Positions 28,004-36,355 of a stretch of 64,000 nt of DNA are shown here, one piece after another. How positions within the stretch are numbered: the first letter of the stretch is position 1; every line of letters starts with the position of its first letter. Location of the stretch: the NCBI RefSeq assembly GCF_009653635.1, contig NZ_PPFD01000007.1:124974-188973 (forward strand), in the 5' to 3' direction. The position numbers and the translations under genes were made by a program. The notes beneath the pieces were generated by a model. It did not search any database, was not told the origin of the DNA, and was given only the letters and a program-made list of their open reading frames with translations. The DNA comes from Endozoicomonas sp. OPT23 (GTDB taxonomy: Bacteria > Pseudomonadota > Gammaproteobacteria > Pseudomonadales > Endozoicomonadaceae).

Positions 28004-28081
28004 TGGCCTAACCCTGCTCTGCCTAGATGACTGTTAACCGGTAGGTCTGCTTTTTGCTGGAGAGGTATTCAGGCAAAAAAA

Positions 28082-28112
28082 TGCCCCGGTCCGCTAGAGG
28101 ACGTTCAGGGCA
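28082..28112. terminator. Bidirectional terminator between the GntP permease and brnQ
   Basis: Outer stem TGCCC / GGGCA with an inner GTCC / GGAC hairpin, an A tract before it and CTTTTTT after it. This placement can end both convergent genes. Confidence 0.75.
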
Positions 28113-28163
28113 CTTTTTTCAACACACCTTACTTCAACAGCACTTTATTTCAATTTCACTTAA

Positions 28164-29501
28164 TCACACAGCTGCAGTCTCTATAGAGCACTCTTCGTTG
28201 CTCTTACCGGTAGTCAGTACACCAGCAGTGAAAGCCAGAAGACCAGGCAGCATCCAGCCAAGATCATGTTCAGCCAGTGGCAGCTTAGCCAGCAGTGATG
28301 CAAACGGAGCAATTGCTTCTATCTGCCCTGCTACCAGACCATCAGTCAAGCCGATGATTGCTACCGGCAGCAGCGTAATCAGAAAGGTGCGGCCAGGGTT
28401 AGCCAAACGTTCACGAACCAGACAAAGAAGAATCAGGGTAATCGCTACCGGATAGATGGCGTACAAAGCTGGAATGGTCAAAGATAGCAATTCATTCAGA
28501 CCAACGTTGGCGATCAGAGCGCTAACCAGCGTACAGCCAATCACCCAGACACGGTAGCTGGCAAAAGGCATCACCTTTGAGAAGTATTCACCACAGGCTG
28601 TCATCAGGCCAACTGCAGTAGTCAGACAAGCCAGAACAATACAAAGTGCCAGAGCTATCAAACCGGCCTGACCAAAGCTGGCGTAAACATAAGCGGTCAG
28701 AATTTCTGCACCGTTAGTGGCCTCAGGAGCGACCTCAATACTGGTGGCACCCAGATAACCCAGCGTCATATACACCAGACACAGGCCAACCGCAGCAATC
28801 AGACCTGCCTGAATAGTGTAGCGAGTGATCTGCTTGTTATCAGTGACACCACGCTGGCGCAGGCTGGAGATAATCACGATACCAAACACCAGGGCACCGA
28901 GGGTGTCCATGGTCTGGTAGCCTTCCTTAAAGCCCTTGATCAGTGGCGAAGCCATATCAGTCGTCGCACGAATCTCGCCCTGAGGGAAAAGGAACACACC
29001 TAAAGCAATGGCCAGCAAAACCAGAACCAGCATCGGCGTAATCAGTTTTCCGACAAAATCAATCAGCTTGCCCGGGTTCAAAGCCAGAACCAGTGCTACA
29101 GCAAAGAAAGCCACACTGAAATAGCTCAGCGCATTAGAACCTTCACTCAGAAAAGGAGCAACACCCATTTCGTAAGCAACGATACCGGTTCTTGGTGCGG
29201 CAAACAGAGGACCAATGGCCAGATAAAGAATAATACCGGTTACCAGCGCCACGCCTTTAGGCAAATCCTGAGTAAAACGATCCAGACCACCACCCAGTCG
29301 GGCAGCAGCAATCACACCCAGTAGCGGCAGACCAACGCCAGTCAATAGAAAACCGGCCAGTGCAGGAAACAGTTCACTGCCAGCCTGCTGGCCAAGAATC
29401 GGTGGGAAAATCATATTGCCCGCGCCAAGAAACAGGGCGAAGGTCATCAAGCCAACAGCAACAACGTCAGAAGACTTCAAAGAAAACGGTTTAGCAGACA
29501 A
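28164..29501 (-). CDS. brnQ: Branched-chain amino acid transporter BrnQ
   Basis: A sodium-coupled leucine/isoleucine/valine transporter with about 12 helices. The N-terminal signature VGLMTFALFLGAGNMIFPPILG is diagnostic. I propose a TTG start at 29501 because GAGG lies eight bases upstream and the N terminus then matches the length of known BrnQ. The ATG at 29522 lacks a ribosome site but is a reasonable alternative, and further ATGs upstream only lengthen the protein. Monocistronic; an inverted repeat lies at 29691-29715 upstream. Confidence 0.92.
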   Translation of the reverse strand: MSAKPFSLKSSDVVAVGLMTFALFLGAGNMIFPPILGQQAGSELFPALAGFLLTGVGLPLLGVIAAARLGGGLDRFTQDLPKGVALVTGIILYLAIGPLFAAPRTGIVAYEMGVAPFLSEGSNALSYFSVAFFAVALVLALNPGKLIDFVGKLITPMLVLVLLAIALGVFLFPQGEIRATTDMASPLIKGFKEGYQTMDTLGALVFGIVIISSLRQRGVTDNKQITRYTIQAGLIAAVGLCLVYMTLGYLGATSIEVAPEATNGAEILTAYVYASFGQAGLIALALCIVLACLTTAVGLMTACGEYFSKVMPFASYRVWVIGCTLVSALIANVGLNELLSLTIPALYAIYPVAITLILLCLVRERLANPGRTFLITLLPVAIIGLTDGLVAGQIEAIAPFASLLAKLPLAEHDLGWMLPGLLAFTAGVLTTGKSNEECSIETAAV

Positions 29502-29840
29502 AGACACTACCTCAGGTGGCATTACAACATGGCAACGGCGGCTCTTTAAAAGTGCGCTTTGAAAACGCTCTTTAAAAAAATGGCCTGTTACCAGACATGT
29601 CACGGGAGGGCTCTGAAGAAGGAAGGTGTTATCTCCCGGATAAAGGAGCTAACGCTAGTGAAGGTAAAAAGTAGTACAACTTCACAGACTTGTTCCGACC
29701 GGTTAAGTCGGAACAGGACCTTGATCAAACCCGTTCAGCGATAAGCTATTTATCACATATCGGTCGACCAGTACGCAATTGTAATACTACTTAATTATCA
29801 GAGAGTTGCCACAATCAGTTAAGAGAATATCCCTGACTCT
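29502..29840. other. Intergenic region between brnQ and miaE
   Basis: A 339-base gap carrying the brnQ leader and promoter on the minus strand and the inverted repeat at 29691-29715. I see no small gene or T-box features. Confidence 0.5.
29691..29715. promoter_or_regulatory. Inverted repeat upstream of brnQ
   Basis: Perfect nine-base repeat TGTTCCGAC / GTCGGAACA with a seven-base spacer, in the 339 bases between brnQ and miaE. No T tract follows on either strand, so an operator is more likely than a terminator. Confidence 0.45.
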
Positions 29841-30521
29841 TTATGCTGCTTCAGAGGTTTTTACCGGAACACCACTGTGAAAACGGAATTCTTCATCCGG
29901 TGATTCCATAGCCTCTTTTTCAACCTCGGCAAAGAGAGCAATTCGATCTTCAATAGGTTCATCACTGATCTCCTGCGCCAGTGTCAGGTAGTCACTAAAG
30001 TGTCTTCCTTCCGACTTCAACAGCGACAGGTAAAACCTGCCGAGCTCTGCATCAAGGTGAGGAGCCAGTTTATGAAAACGTTCACAGGAACGGGCTTCGA
30101 TATAGGCACCAATGATCAGTGTGTCCACCAGCTTGGCTGGCTCCCAGGTTCTGGCATGCTTCAACATTCTGCTGGCATAACGGGAAGCTTTCACCGTGGT
30201 GTACTCGATATTACGACGGGTCATGATCGCCAGCACCTGCTCGAAGTGACGCAGCTCTTCACGAGCCAGCCGGGACATTTTGTTGAGCAGATCCACATTA
30301 CAGGGAATACGTTTCTGGCCTGTCACCTTAACCCCGTCCTTATAACGGAGAATCAATGACTGAGCTGCACTGGCGGCTTTCAGTTCATTGTTGGCATGGT
30401 CTATCAGAATAATATCCAGATTTTCCGGCTTTGCTGCTTCTTCAATCCATTGATCCGGAGTTTCGCAGGGCAAAAAGGCCACCAGCTCGGGAAACATCTC
30501 TGCCAGGCTTTTATCGGTCAT
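29841..30521 (-). CDS. miaE: tRNA-(ms2io6A37) hydroxylase MiaE
   Basis: A 226-residue diiron monooxygenase that hydroxylates the isopentenyl group of ms2i6A37 in tRNA, using O2. Metal ligands are readable: Glu89-x-x-His92 (ELRH), Glu142, Glu147-x-x-His150 (ERFH) and Glu171-x-x-His174 (EGRH). Length and order match the family. Divergent from the universal stress gene; the 219-base gap holds an FNR-type box nearer the latter. Confidence 0.94.
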   Translation of the reverse strand: MTDKSLAEMFPELVAFLPCETPDQWIEEAAKPENLDIILIDHANNELKAASAAQSLILRYKDGVKVTGQKRIPCNVDLLNKMSRLAREELRHFEQVLAIMTRRNIEYTTVKASRYASRMLKHARTWEPAKLVDTLIIGAYIEARSCERFHKLAPHLDAELGRFYLSLLKSEGRHFSDYLTLAQEISDEPIEDRIALFAEVEKEAMESPDEEFRFHSGVPVKTSEAA

Positions 30522-30630
30522 TCAAAAATCTCAACGTGAATAGGTTAATTCTCAGAGCTCAAGGCTTCTTATGGCGCTTACCTTACCTGCTCTGAAAATA
30601 ACTGTCATTCCCCCATAGCCTGTAAAGGGC

Positions 30631-30672
30631 TTGACCCAGATCAACTTTAACCCAACCGGCTTTCAGTAGGAT
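30631..30672 (+). promoter_or_regulatory. FNR/Anr-type class II promoter of the universal stress gene
   Basis: TTGACCCAGATCAA at 30631-30644 matches the FNR/Anr consensus at nine of ten defined positions. TAGGAT at 30667-30672 serves as a -10. A start about seven bases later (30679) puts the box centre at -41.5, the class II activation position. The untranslated leader would be about 62 bases. Confidence 0.75.
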
Positions 30673-30740
30673 GAAGTTAAAGCAGTAATAACATTCAACA
30701 ACAAAACAAACTGACTGAAATTATAAAGAAGGAGCTGACC

Positions 30741-31601
30741 ATGTATGGAGTAAGACGGATTCTTGCTGTGGTAGACACCCGTAAAGAGCAGCATCTCGCA
30801 CTGAACCGGGCCATTCAGATTGCCAAAGCAACCGATTCCAGCCTGCATATTCTGGCAGCCAACCCTAAACCAACGCCCGAATCCATGGAACGTCTGGTTG
30901 AGCTGGGTCGTCTGGCCGAAGCTGATGGCATCGAAACCAGCAGTCATGAAACCTGGCGCAGTAACGTGATTGAAACCATTATTCATGTTCGTCAGGCTGA
31001 GCGTTGCCATCTGGTCGTGAAAGATCACCAGCCAGAAAGCTTTCTGGAAAAAACCCTGAAGACACCTGTCGACTGGACTCTGATGCGAAAGAGCCGGGTT
31101 CCTGTGCTACTGGTCAAACATGACCGTCCCTATAACGAGCAAAACATACTGGCGACCATCAATGCTGATCCGGACGATGCCGAACATCAGCTGCTTAACA
31201 TGGCGATCATGAAGAATGCCCAGGCGGCCTGCCAGCCTTTTGCCGGCAAACTGAATATGGCAACCGCTTACCCTACCGTTATGCTGGCCACCCAGAACCA
31301 CCTGGACGGCAAGAGTGATCGGGAACACTATCAGGACAACTGTGCGTTTTTCGCCAATGACTATGGCGTAGGCGTTGAAAATATCCATGTTCGTCCCAGC
31401 CCGGCTGAGACCATGATTCCCTCTCTGGCGAAAGAGCTGGGCATTGAACTGCTGATTATGGGTACTCATGCCAGAACCGGCATTTCTGCGGTTACTTTGG
31501 GCAATACCGCTGAACAGTTGACCCGGCATATTGAATGCGATCTGCTGGCCGTTCAGTCCAGACATCATATGATGCCGCTGGAAAGAGAACTGGAACAATA
31601 G
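30741..31601 (+). CDS. Tandem universal stress protein (UspE-like)
   Basis: A 286-residue protein of two Usp domains, the first starting GVRRILAVVDTRKEQ, the second from about residue 135 (NEQNILATINADPDD). The nucleotide-binding loop in the second domain is present but altered (GTHARTGISAVTLGNT; Ala in place of the usual second Gly). AAGGAG precedes the start by seven bases. An FNR-type promoter lies upstream, fitting the known oxygen-limitation control of many Usp genes in pseudomonads. Cytoplasmic; likely a low-oxygen survival factor. Confidence 0.88.
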   Translation: MYGVRRILAVVDTRKEQHLALNRAIQIAKATDSSLHILAANPKPTPESMERLVELGRLAEADGIETSSHETWRSNVIETIIHVRQAERCHLVVKDHQPESFLEKTLKTPVDWTLMRKSRVPVLLVKHDRPYNEQNILATINADPDDAEHQLLNMAIMKNAQAACQPFAGKLNMATAYPTVMLATQNHLDGKSDREHYQDNCAFFANDYGVGVENIHVRPSPAETMIPSLAKELGIELLIMGTHARTGISAVTLGNTAEQLTRHIECDLLAVQSRHHMMPLERELEQ

Positions 31602-31895
31602 TCCTCTTGCTGCAGCTCTCCGATGAGTGGCTGCAGCCACCTTTACCCTGTCCTTCCTGCACCAGAATACCGTTTTAGTGCTTAGCTTCTTTCTTAATTC
31701 CTGACACCCAGCGCCTTTCTCAATCCAGCTCCTTCCTCAATATCATTACTCAAATTGCTTTATATCAATTCATATCTATATTTACATTTCTTCACACCTG
31801 TTGCTTAAAGCTCTTGGTACTAACGTAACTGATACGACTATTCCAGGCAGCCATTGCAAACAAAAATAATAAATTAATGGCAGGTCTTACTGGCT

Positions 31896-34049
31896 ATGGA
31901 CTCTCAACCTCATTCAACAGATACAGAACAGACAGCAAAAAGCAGCTTACCTTCCTTTATTGCCAGCCTGATAAAACTGTGTCGCCATTACGAAATCCCC
32001 ACATCGGTTGAATTTCTGACCGCAGGGCTGCCGCTGGTGAACTGCGATCTCAATCCGCCGCTGTTTATCAGGGCGAGTGAAAGAGCCGGTCTGAGCACAC
32101 AACTGCACAGCATCGAGCTGGAGCACCTTAATCCTGACGTTCTACCTGTCGTGATGATTACCAGAAACAATCATGCCTGTTTAATTCAGAAGCTCGATCA
32201 TCAGCAGAAGAGTGCCAGTGTGTATTACCCTGAGCATGACTCAACGCTCGTCGTCAGCCTGGAACAGTTAGCAGCGGATTACTCTGGCAACTGCCTATTG
32301 ATTAAGAAGCAGGCGACATTTGACCAGCGAACACCTCAGTTTCTCAAGCTTCCGGAAAAACACTGGTTCTGGAGCACCCTGCTCCGCTCCAAAGCTATTT
32401 ACCGAGACGTATTACTGGCTTCACTGGTGATTAATCTGTTCGCCATAATCAGTCCACTCTTCGTAATGAACGTCTATGACCGGGTAGTTCCTAACAATGC
32501 CATAGAAACACTGTGGGTTCTGGCCATAGGTGCAGCGATCGCCTACCTGTTTGACCTGCTGTTAAAACTGGCCCGAACGCGCTTTATTGATATTGCCGGA
32601 AAACGCTCAGACATACTCTTGTCAGCAAAAATGTTCGAACAGGCTCTGGGGCAGAAAATGAATCAAAGACCTGCCTCTGTCGGCGCCTTTGCCCGTCATA
32701 TTCAGGAGTTTGACTACATTCGGGAATTCATCACCTCTTCAACCATCGCCACGCTGGTAGACCTGCCCTTCTCTCTGCTGATTCTTCTGGTGATTGCTCT
32801 GCTGGCTGGCCCTTTGGCGATTATCCCATTGGTGGGCATAGTCATTCTGATCGTTCACTCTCTGACCATTCAGCCACTGTTGCGAACCTGCATTACCAAT
32901 AATCAGCAGGCCAGCGCCCGTAAAAATGCGGTGCTGATTGAAGCCCTTTCCGGCATAGAGAGCATCAAGGCCAAGTCCGCTGAAGGAGAGCTGCAGGGGA
33001 ACTGGGAAGCCCTGATTGGTCATATATCCAGATGGGAAATAAAAAGTCGTTTACTGACCAGTTCAACCGCCAGTATTGCCGCCTTTGTGATTCAGATGGT
33101 GACTATTGCCACCGTCGTTGCCGGTGTATATCTGATTGCGGCTCAACAATTGTCACTGGGAGGACTGATCGCTGCCGTTATGCTCTCCAGTCGCTGCCTT
33201 TCACCCGCAGCTCAGTTAACCGGGTTATCCACACGCTTCTATCAGGCAAAATCGGCACTGCTTGCCCTCGACCAGCTAATGAACCAGCAGACCGAACAGG
33301 AGAGCAGTCAGAAGCCCATACCTGTACCTGCAGAGTTTAAAGCCATTGAATTCAAGCAGGTTGATTTTACTTATGCCAAACAACACACCACTGCACTGAC
33401 AGGCTTAAACCTACACATCAAAGCCGGTGAAAAAGTCGGCATTATCGGACGCATTGGCTCGGGGAAAAGCACCCTTCAGCGACTGTTAATGCGCTTCTAC
33501 GAACCCGATTCAGGCTCCATTCGCATCAACGGCATCGATACCCGTCAGGTTTCCAGTCAGGAGTTAAGACAACGGATTGGCTATATCCATCAGGATACCC
33601 AGCTCTATTTCGGTACGGTTTGGGACAACATTGTTCTGGGTGCTGGCCATATCGACGAAGCAGCCGTACTGGCTGCTGCACAACTAAGTGGCGTGACGGC
33701 TATCACCGACGAACACCCGAAAGGTCTTCATATGCCCGTTGCCGAACAGGGCAGCAACCTGTCTGGTGGACAGCGTCAGGCCATTGCTTTGGCCAGAGCC
33801 CTGATCAATAACCCGGACATACTGCTGTTTGATGAACCCTGCAGCGCCATGGACAGTCTCTCCGAGTACCTGTTCAAAGAGAAGCTCAAAGGGCTGCTGG
33901 AAAATAAAACCCTGATTATGTCGACTTACAAAAGCAGCATGCTGGAGCTCGTCGACCGAATCATTGTGATTGAACAGGGCAAACTGGTTGCTGACGGTCC
34001 AAAAGACGAAGTATTAGCCGCTCTGGCTAAAGGCAGGCTAACGCAATGA
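31896..34049 (+). CDS. Type I secretion ABC transporter with C39-like domain
   Basis: A 717-residue transporter of the LapB/RtxB group: an N-terminal C39-like domain (residues about 20-150), six transmembrane helices (about 165-435) and an ATPase domain. Walker A is at 518 (GRIGSGKST), the signature is LSGGQRQ and Walker B LLFDEPCSAMD. The C39-like domain lacks the catalytic Cys, as in RTX exporters, where it only docks substrate. The H-loop His is replaced by Tyr678 (STYK instead of the usual THR/K), which is unusual. Overlaps the HlyD gene by four bases. No RTX substrate or TolC gene is nearby. Confidence 0.92.
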   Translation: MDSQPHSTDTEQTAKSSLPSFIASLIKLCRHYEIPTSVEFLTAGLPLVNCDLNPPLFIRASERAGLSTQLHSIELEHLNPDVLPVVMITRNNHACLIQKLDHQQKSASVYYPEHDSTLVVSLEQLAADYSGNCLLIKKQATFDQRTPQFLKLPEKHWFWSTLLRSKAIYRDVLLASLVINLFAIISPLFVMNVYDRVVPNNAIETLWVLAIGAAIAYLFDLLLKLARTRFIDIAGKRSDILLSAKMFEQALGQKMNQRPASVGAFARHIQEFDYIREFITSSTIATLVDLPFSLLILLVIALLAGPLAIIPLVGIVILIVHSLTIQPLLRTCITNNQQASARKNAVLIEALSGIESIKAKSAEGELQGNWEALIGHISRWEIKSRLLTSSTASIAAFVIQMVTIATVVAGVYLIAAQQLSLGGLIAAVMLSSRCLSPAAQLTGLSTRFYQAKSALLALDQLMNQQTEQESSQKPIPVPAEFKAIEFKQVDFTYAKQHTTALTGLNLHIKAGEKVGIIGRIGSGKSTLQRLLMRFYEPDSGSIRINGIDTRQVSSQELRQRIGYIHQDTQLYFGTVWDNIVLGAGHIDEAAVLAAAQLSGVTAITDEHPKGLHMPVAEQGSNLSGGQRQAIALARALINNPDILLFDEPCSAMDSLSEYLFKEKLKGLLENKTLIMSTYKSSMLELVDRIIVIEQGKLVADGPKDEVLAALAKGRLTQ

Positions 34050-35413
34050 AAGCACTTTCAGAACAACTGAAACAATTTAGAAAACGCTGGAAAGCCTATC
34101 AACAGCATCATTTGTCGCTTGATTTCATGCCTGACACCAGCGCCGCACTGTTAATGCAGCCAACCGGTGGTGGCCGTCTATTGATCTACCTGATCAGTCT
34201 GACCGTACTGGTCTTTTTCGTCTGGGCGGGGTTCGCCGCTATCGACGAAATTGCCCGGGGCGATGGCAAGGTTATTCCATCCAGCCGTGTGCAGATCATT
34301 CAGAATCTGGAAGGCGGTATTGTCACAGATATTCTGGTGGAAGAAGGTCAACTGGTTGAACAAAACCAGCCTTTGCTGCGCCTTGATAATACCCGTTTCC
34401 TGTCGGTTAAAAGGGAAGCTGAATTGGAACTGCAGGCGCTTATGGTGACAAGCTGTCGCTTAAAGGCAGAGATCTCCGGACAGCCTCTGGAGTTTAATGA
34501 AGATATACGACAATTTAGAAGCCAGATTGAAAGGGAGATAGACCTCTACAACAACAGGGACGAAGTTCTGAACTCTGAATTGAAGATTGCCAAGGAAAAA
34601 ATCAGACAGAGCCAGCAGGAACTCAACGAGATGAGTTCACGTATTGAGTTTCTTGGTAAAAGTGTTGCCCTGGCCCGCAAGGAACTGAAGCTCACTACTG
34701 CATTGAATAAACAGGGCGCTGTTTCAGAAGTTGAACTGATCAGACAGCAGCATCGGGAAAATGATCTGGCTGGCGACGTGCAAGCCGCAAAGCTCGCTAT
34801 TCCACGACTGAGATCTGCTCTCGAGGCCGCTCAACAGGCTGCTAGCGAAGTAACTCTTAATTTTCGCAGCCAGGCCATGGAAGAGTTCAAGCAGAACCAA
34901 CTACGTATATCGCAACTGGAAGAAGCGATCACTTCCCATTCAGACAGGGTGGATAGAACCCTTGTCAGATCTCCTATGATTGGCCGGGTAAAGAAGATTC
35001 ATCACAACACTCTGGGTGGTGTCGTACAACCAGGAATGGACCTGATGGAAATTGTTCCGGTGCAGGATCAGCTACTGATAGAAGTCAGAGTTCGTCCAAA
35101 AGATATTGCCTTTTTAAAGACCGGTCTTGCCGCCATCGTCAAGGTAACCGCTTATGACTTTGCCATCTATGGCAGTCTGAAAGGACAGGTTGAACACATC
35201 AGTGCGGACTCAATTCAGGACGAAAACGGTCAGAGCTTCTATATTGTTCGAGTCAGAACCGAAAAGAGCCACCTTGATGCCAATGCCCAGTCTCTGCCAA
35301 TCATTCCCGGAATGCAGACCAGTGTCGACATTCTGACTGGCAGAAAAACTGTTCTGAGTTACCTGCTCAAGCCGATTATTCGCGCCAGACAGAATGCTCT
35401 CAGGGAAGCATGA
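34046..35413 (+). CDS. HlyD-family type I secretion adaptor
   Basis: A 455-residue membrane fusion protein linking the ABC exporter to an outer-membrane channel. It has a short cytoplasmic N terminus, one membrane helix (LLIYLISLTVLVFFVWAGF), the biotinyl-lipoyl-like segment (EGGIVTDILVEEGQLVEQNQPLLRLD), a long coiled-coil hairpin (residues about 115-300) and the C-terminal HlyD signature (SPMIGRVKKIH through IPGMQTSVDILTG). ATGA overlap with the ABC gene gives translational coupling. The third component must lie elsewhere. Confidence 0.93.
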   Translation: MKALSEQLKQFRKRWKAYQQHHLSLDFMPDTSAALLMQPTGGGRLLIYLISLTVLVFFVWAGFAAIDEIARGDGKVIPSSRVQIIQNLEGGIVTDILVEEGQLVEQNQPLLRLDNTRFLSVKREAELELQALMVTSCRLKAEISGQPLEFNEDIRQFRSQIEREIDLYNNRDEVLNSELKIAKEKIRQSQQELNEMSSRIEFLGKSVALARKELKLTTALNKQGAVSEVELIRQQHRENDLAGDVQAAKLAIPRLRSALEAAQQAASEVTLNFRSQAMEEFKQNQLRISQLEEAITSHSDRVDRTLVRSPMIGRVKKIHHNTLGGVVQPGMDLMEIVPVQDQLLIEVRVRPKDIAFLKTGLAAIVKVTAYDFAIYGSLKGQVEHISADSIQDENGQSFYIVRVRTEKSHLDANAQSLPIIPGMQTSVDILTGRKTVLSYLLKPIIRARQNALREA

Positions 35414-35616
35414 ACAGAATGAGTTGCAGAGTCTCTGCCTGTCAGCTCGGGTGGTCTTTTCTTTCTTACAGGGAGTGAGAAGGTCTGATAACTGTTATCA
35501 CAATCCGATTCATCCATGGGTTGTGAGCGACTGAGCAATTGACACTGCTCAGACCAGTGCCCGGCGACACTGACGTCGGGATTTTCCATTCAAAAAGACT
35601 GAAACAGAGACAGGCG

Positions 35617-35889
35617 ATGAACAAGAAAGAGCTTGTTGAGCAGATTGCCGAGCAATCCAGCCTTTCCAAAAACAAGGCTGAAATGGCGATCAATGCCTTT
35701 ATTCACCACACTCAGGAAAGTCTGGCCAAAGGCGATGTTGTGCAACTGATCGGATTTGGCACCTTCTCCGTTGCTGACAGGGCCGCCAGAAAAGGCAGAA
35801 ACCCTCAGACCGGCCAGGAAATACATATACCTGCCTGTAAGATGCCACAATTCAAACCGGGGAATAAACTGAGAGAAAGCGTTAAGTAG
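35617..35889 (+). CDS. HU-family DNA-binding protein
   Basis: A 91-residue nucleoid protein. The start MNKKELVEQIAEQSSLSK is the HU/IHF N terminus; upstream in-frame codons are unrelated. The beta-arm region reads GFGTFSVADRAARKGRNPQTGQEIHIPA, with the usual Gly-rich turn and Arg residues, and the end (PQFKPGNKLRESVK) is typical of HU. It could be HU-beta or a paralogue; sequence alone does not separate these. It bends and compacts DNA. Confidence 0.92.
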   Translation: MNKKELVEQIAEQSSLSKNKAEMAINAFIHHTQESLAKGDVVQLIGFGTFSVADRAARKGRNPQTGQEIHIPACKMPQFKPGNKLRESVK

Positions 35890-35900
35890 TCGTTAACGGC

Positions 35901-35934
35901 TCCCGAAGCTGAGGAGATATCCAGGGCTTCGGGA
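35901..35934. terminator. Hairpin between convergent HU and XRE genes
   Basis: Perfect nine-base stem TCCCGAAGC / GCTTCGGGA with a 16-base loop, filling the gap between the HU and XRE stops. T tracts are absent, so its strength as a terminator is uncertain. Confidence 0.5.
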
Positions 35935-36264
35935 CTAATTCATCGCCTTCATAACATTGAGGATCGCGCGCTTCTTCTTGTTGTTCATACGATTCAGGGT
36001 ACGCATGATCTCGTCATCAACCTTGGTATCGCAGATAGTATCAGAAGGCTCGGAAAGGTATTGATTACCCCTGCCAGTCGCCATCCACTCAAATGATACT
36101 TCCAGTAATTCAGACATTTTTCGGAGATTTTCAAGGCTGGGACTGCTCATCTCTGTTTCCCATTGCGCCAAAGCACTTCGTGAGACACCAATCAAGTCAG
36201 CCAGAGCCTGTTGAGAGAGACGCTTCTCCTTGCGTGATCGCAGAATCCGTGTTGTCAGGTTCAT
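35935..36264 (-). CDS. XRE-family transcriptional regulator
   Basis: A 109-residue regulator. The N-terminal helix-turn-helix is clear: RSRKEKRLSQQALADLIGVSRSALAQWETEMSSPS, followed by helices reading LRKMSELLEVSFEWMATG, a pattern common in Cro/C1-type repressors. The C-terminal 45 residues are polar and charged with a basic end (NNKKKRAILNVMK). It is convergent with HU and upstream of the glycosyltransferase operon. Target unknown; a phage remnant is possible, but no other phage genes are near. Confidence 0.85.
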   Translation of the reverse strand: MNLTTRILRSRKEKRLSQQALADLIGVSRSALAQWETEMSSPSLENLRKMSELLEVSFEWMATGRGNQYLSEPSDTICDTKVDDEIMRTLNRMNNKKKRAILNVMKAMN

Positions 36265-36355
36265 CCATGAACTCTCATCGTCGGAAAAAATAAATCTTAT
36301 TAAAATTTAGTGTATCACAAGCCTCAGTAATGACCGTGAGCGATAACGAGCACGC

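Noticed and set aside
29502-29840. T-box or amino-acid leader before brnQ
   Set aside because: No T-box core sequence, leader peptide with repeated Leu/Ile/Val codons, or terminator hairpin could be seen.
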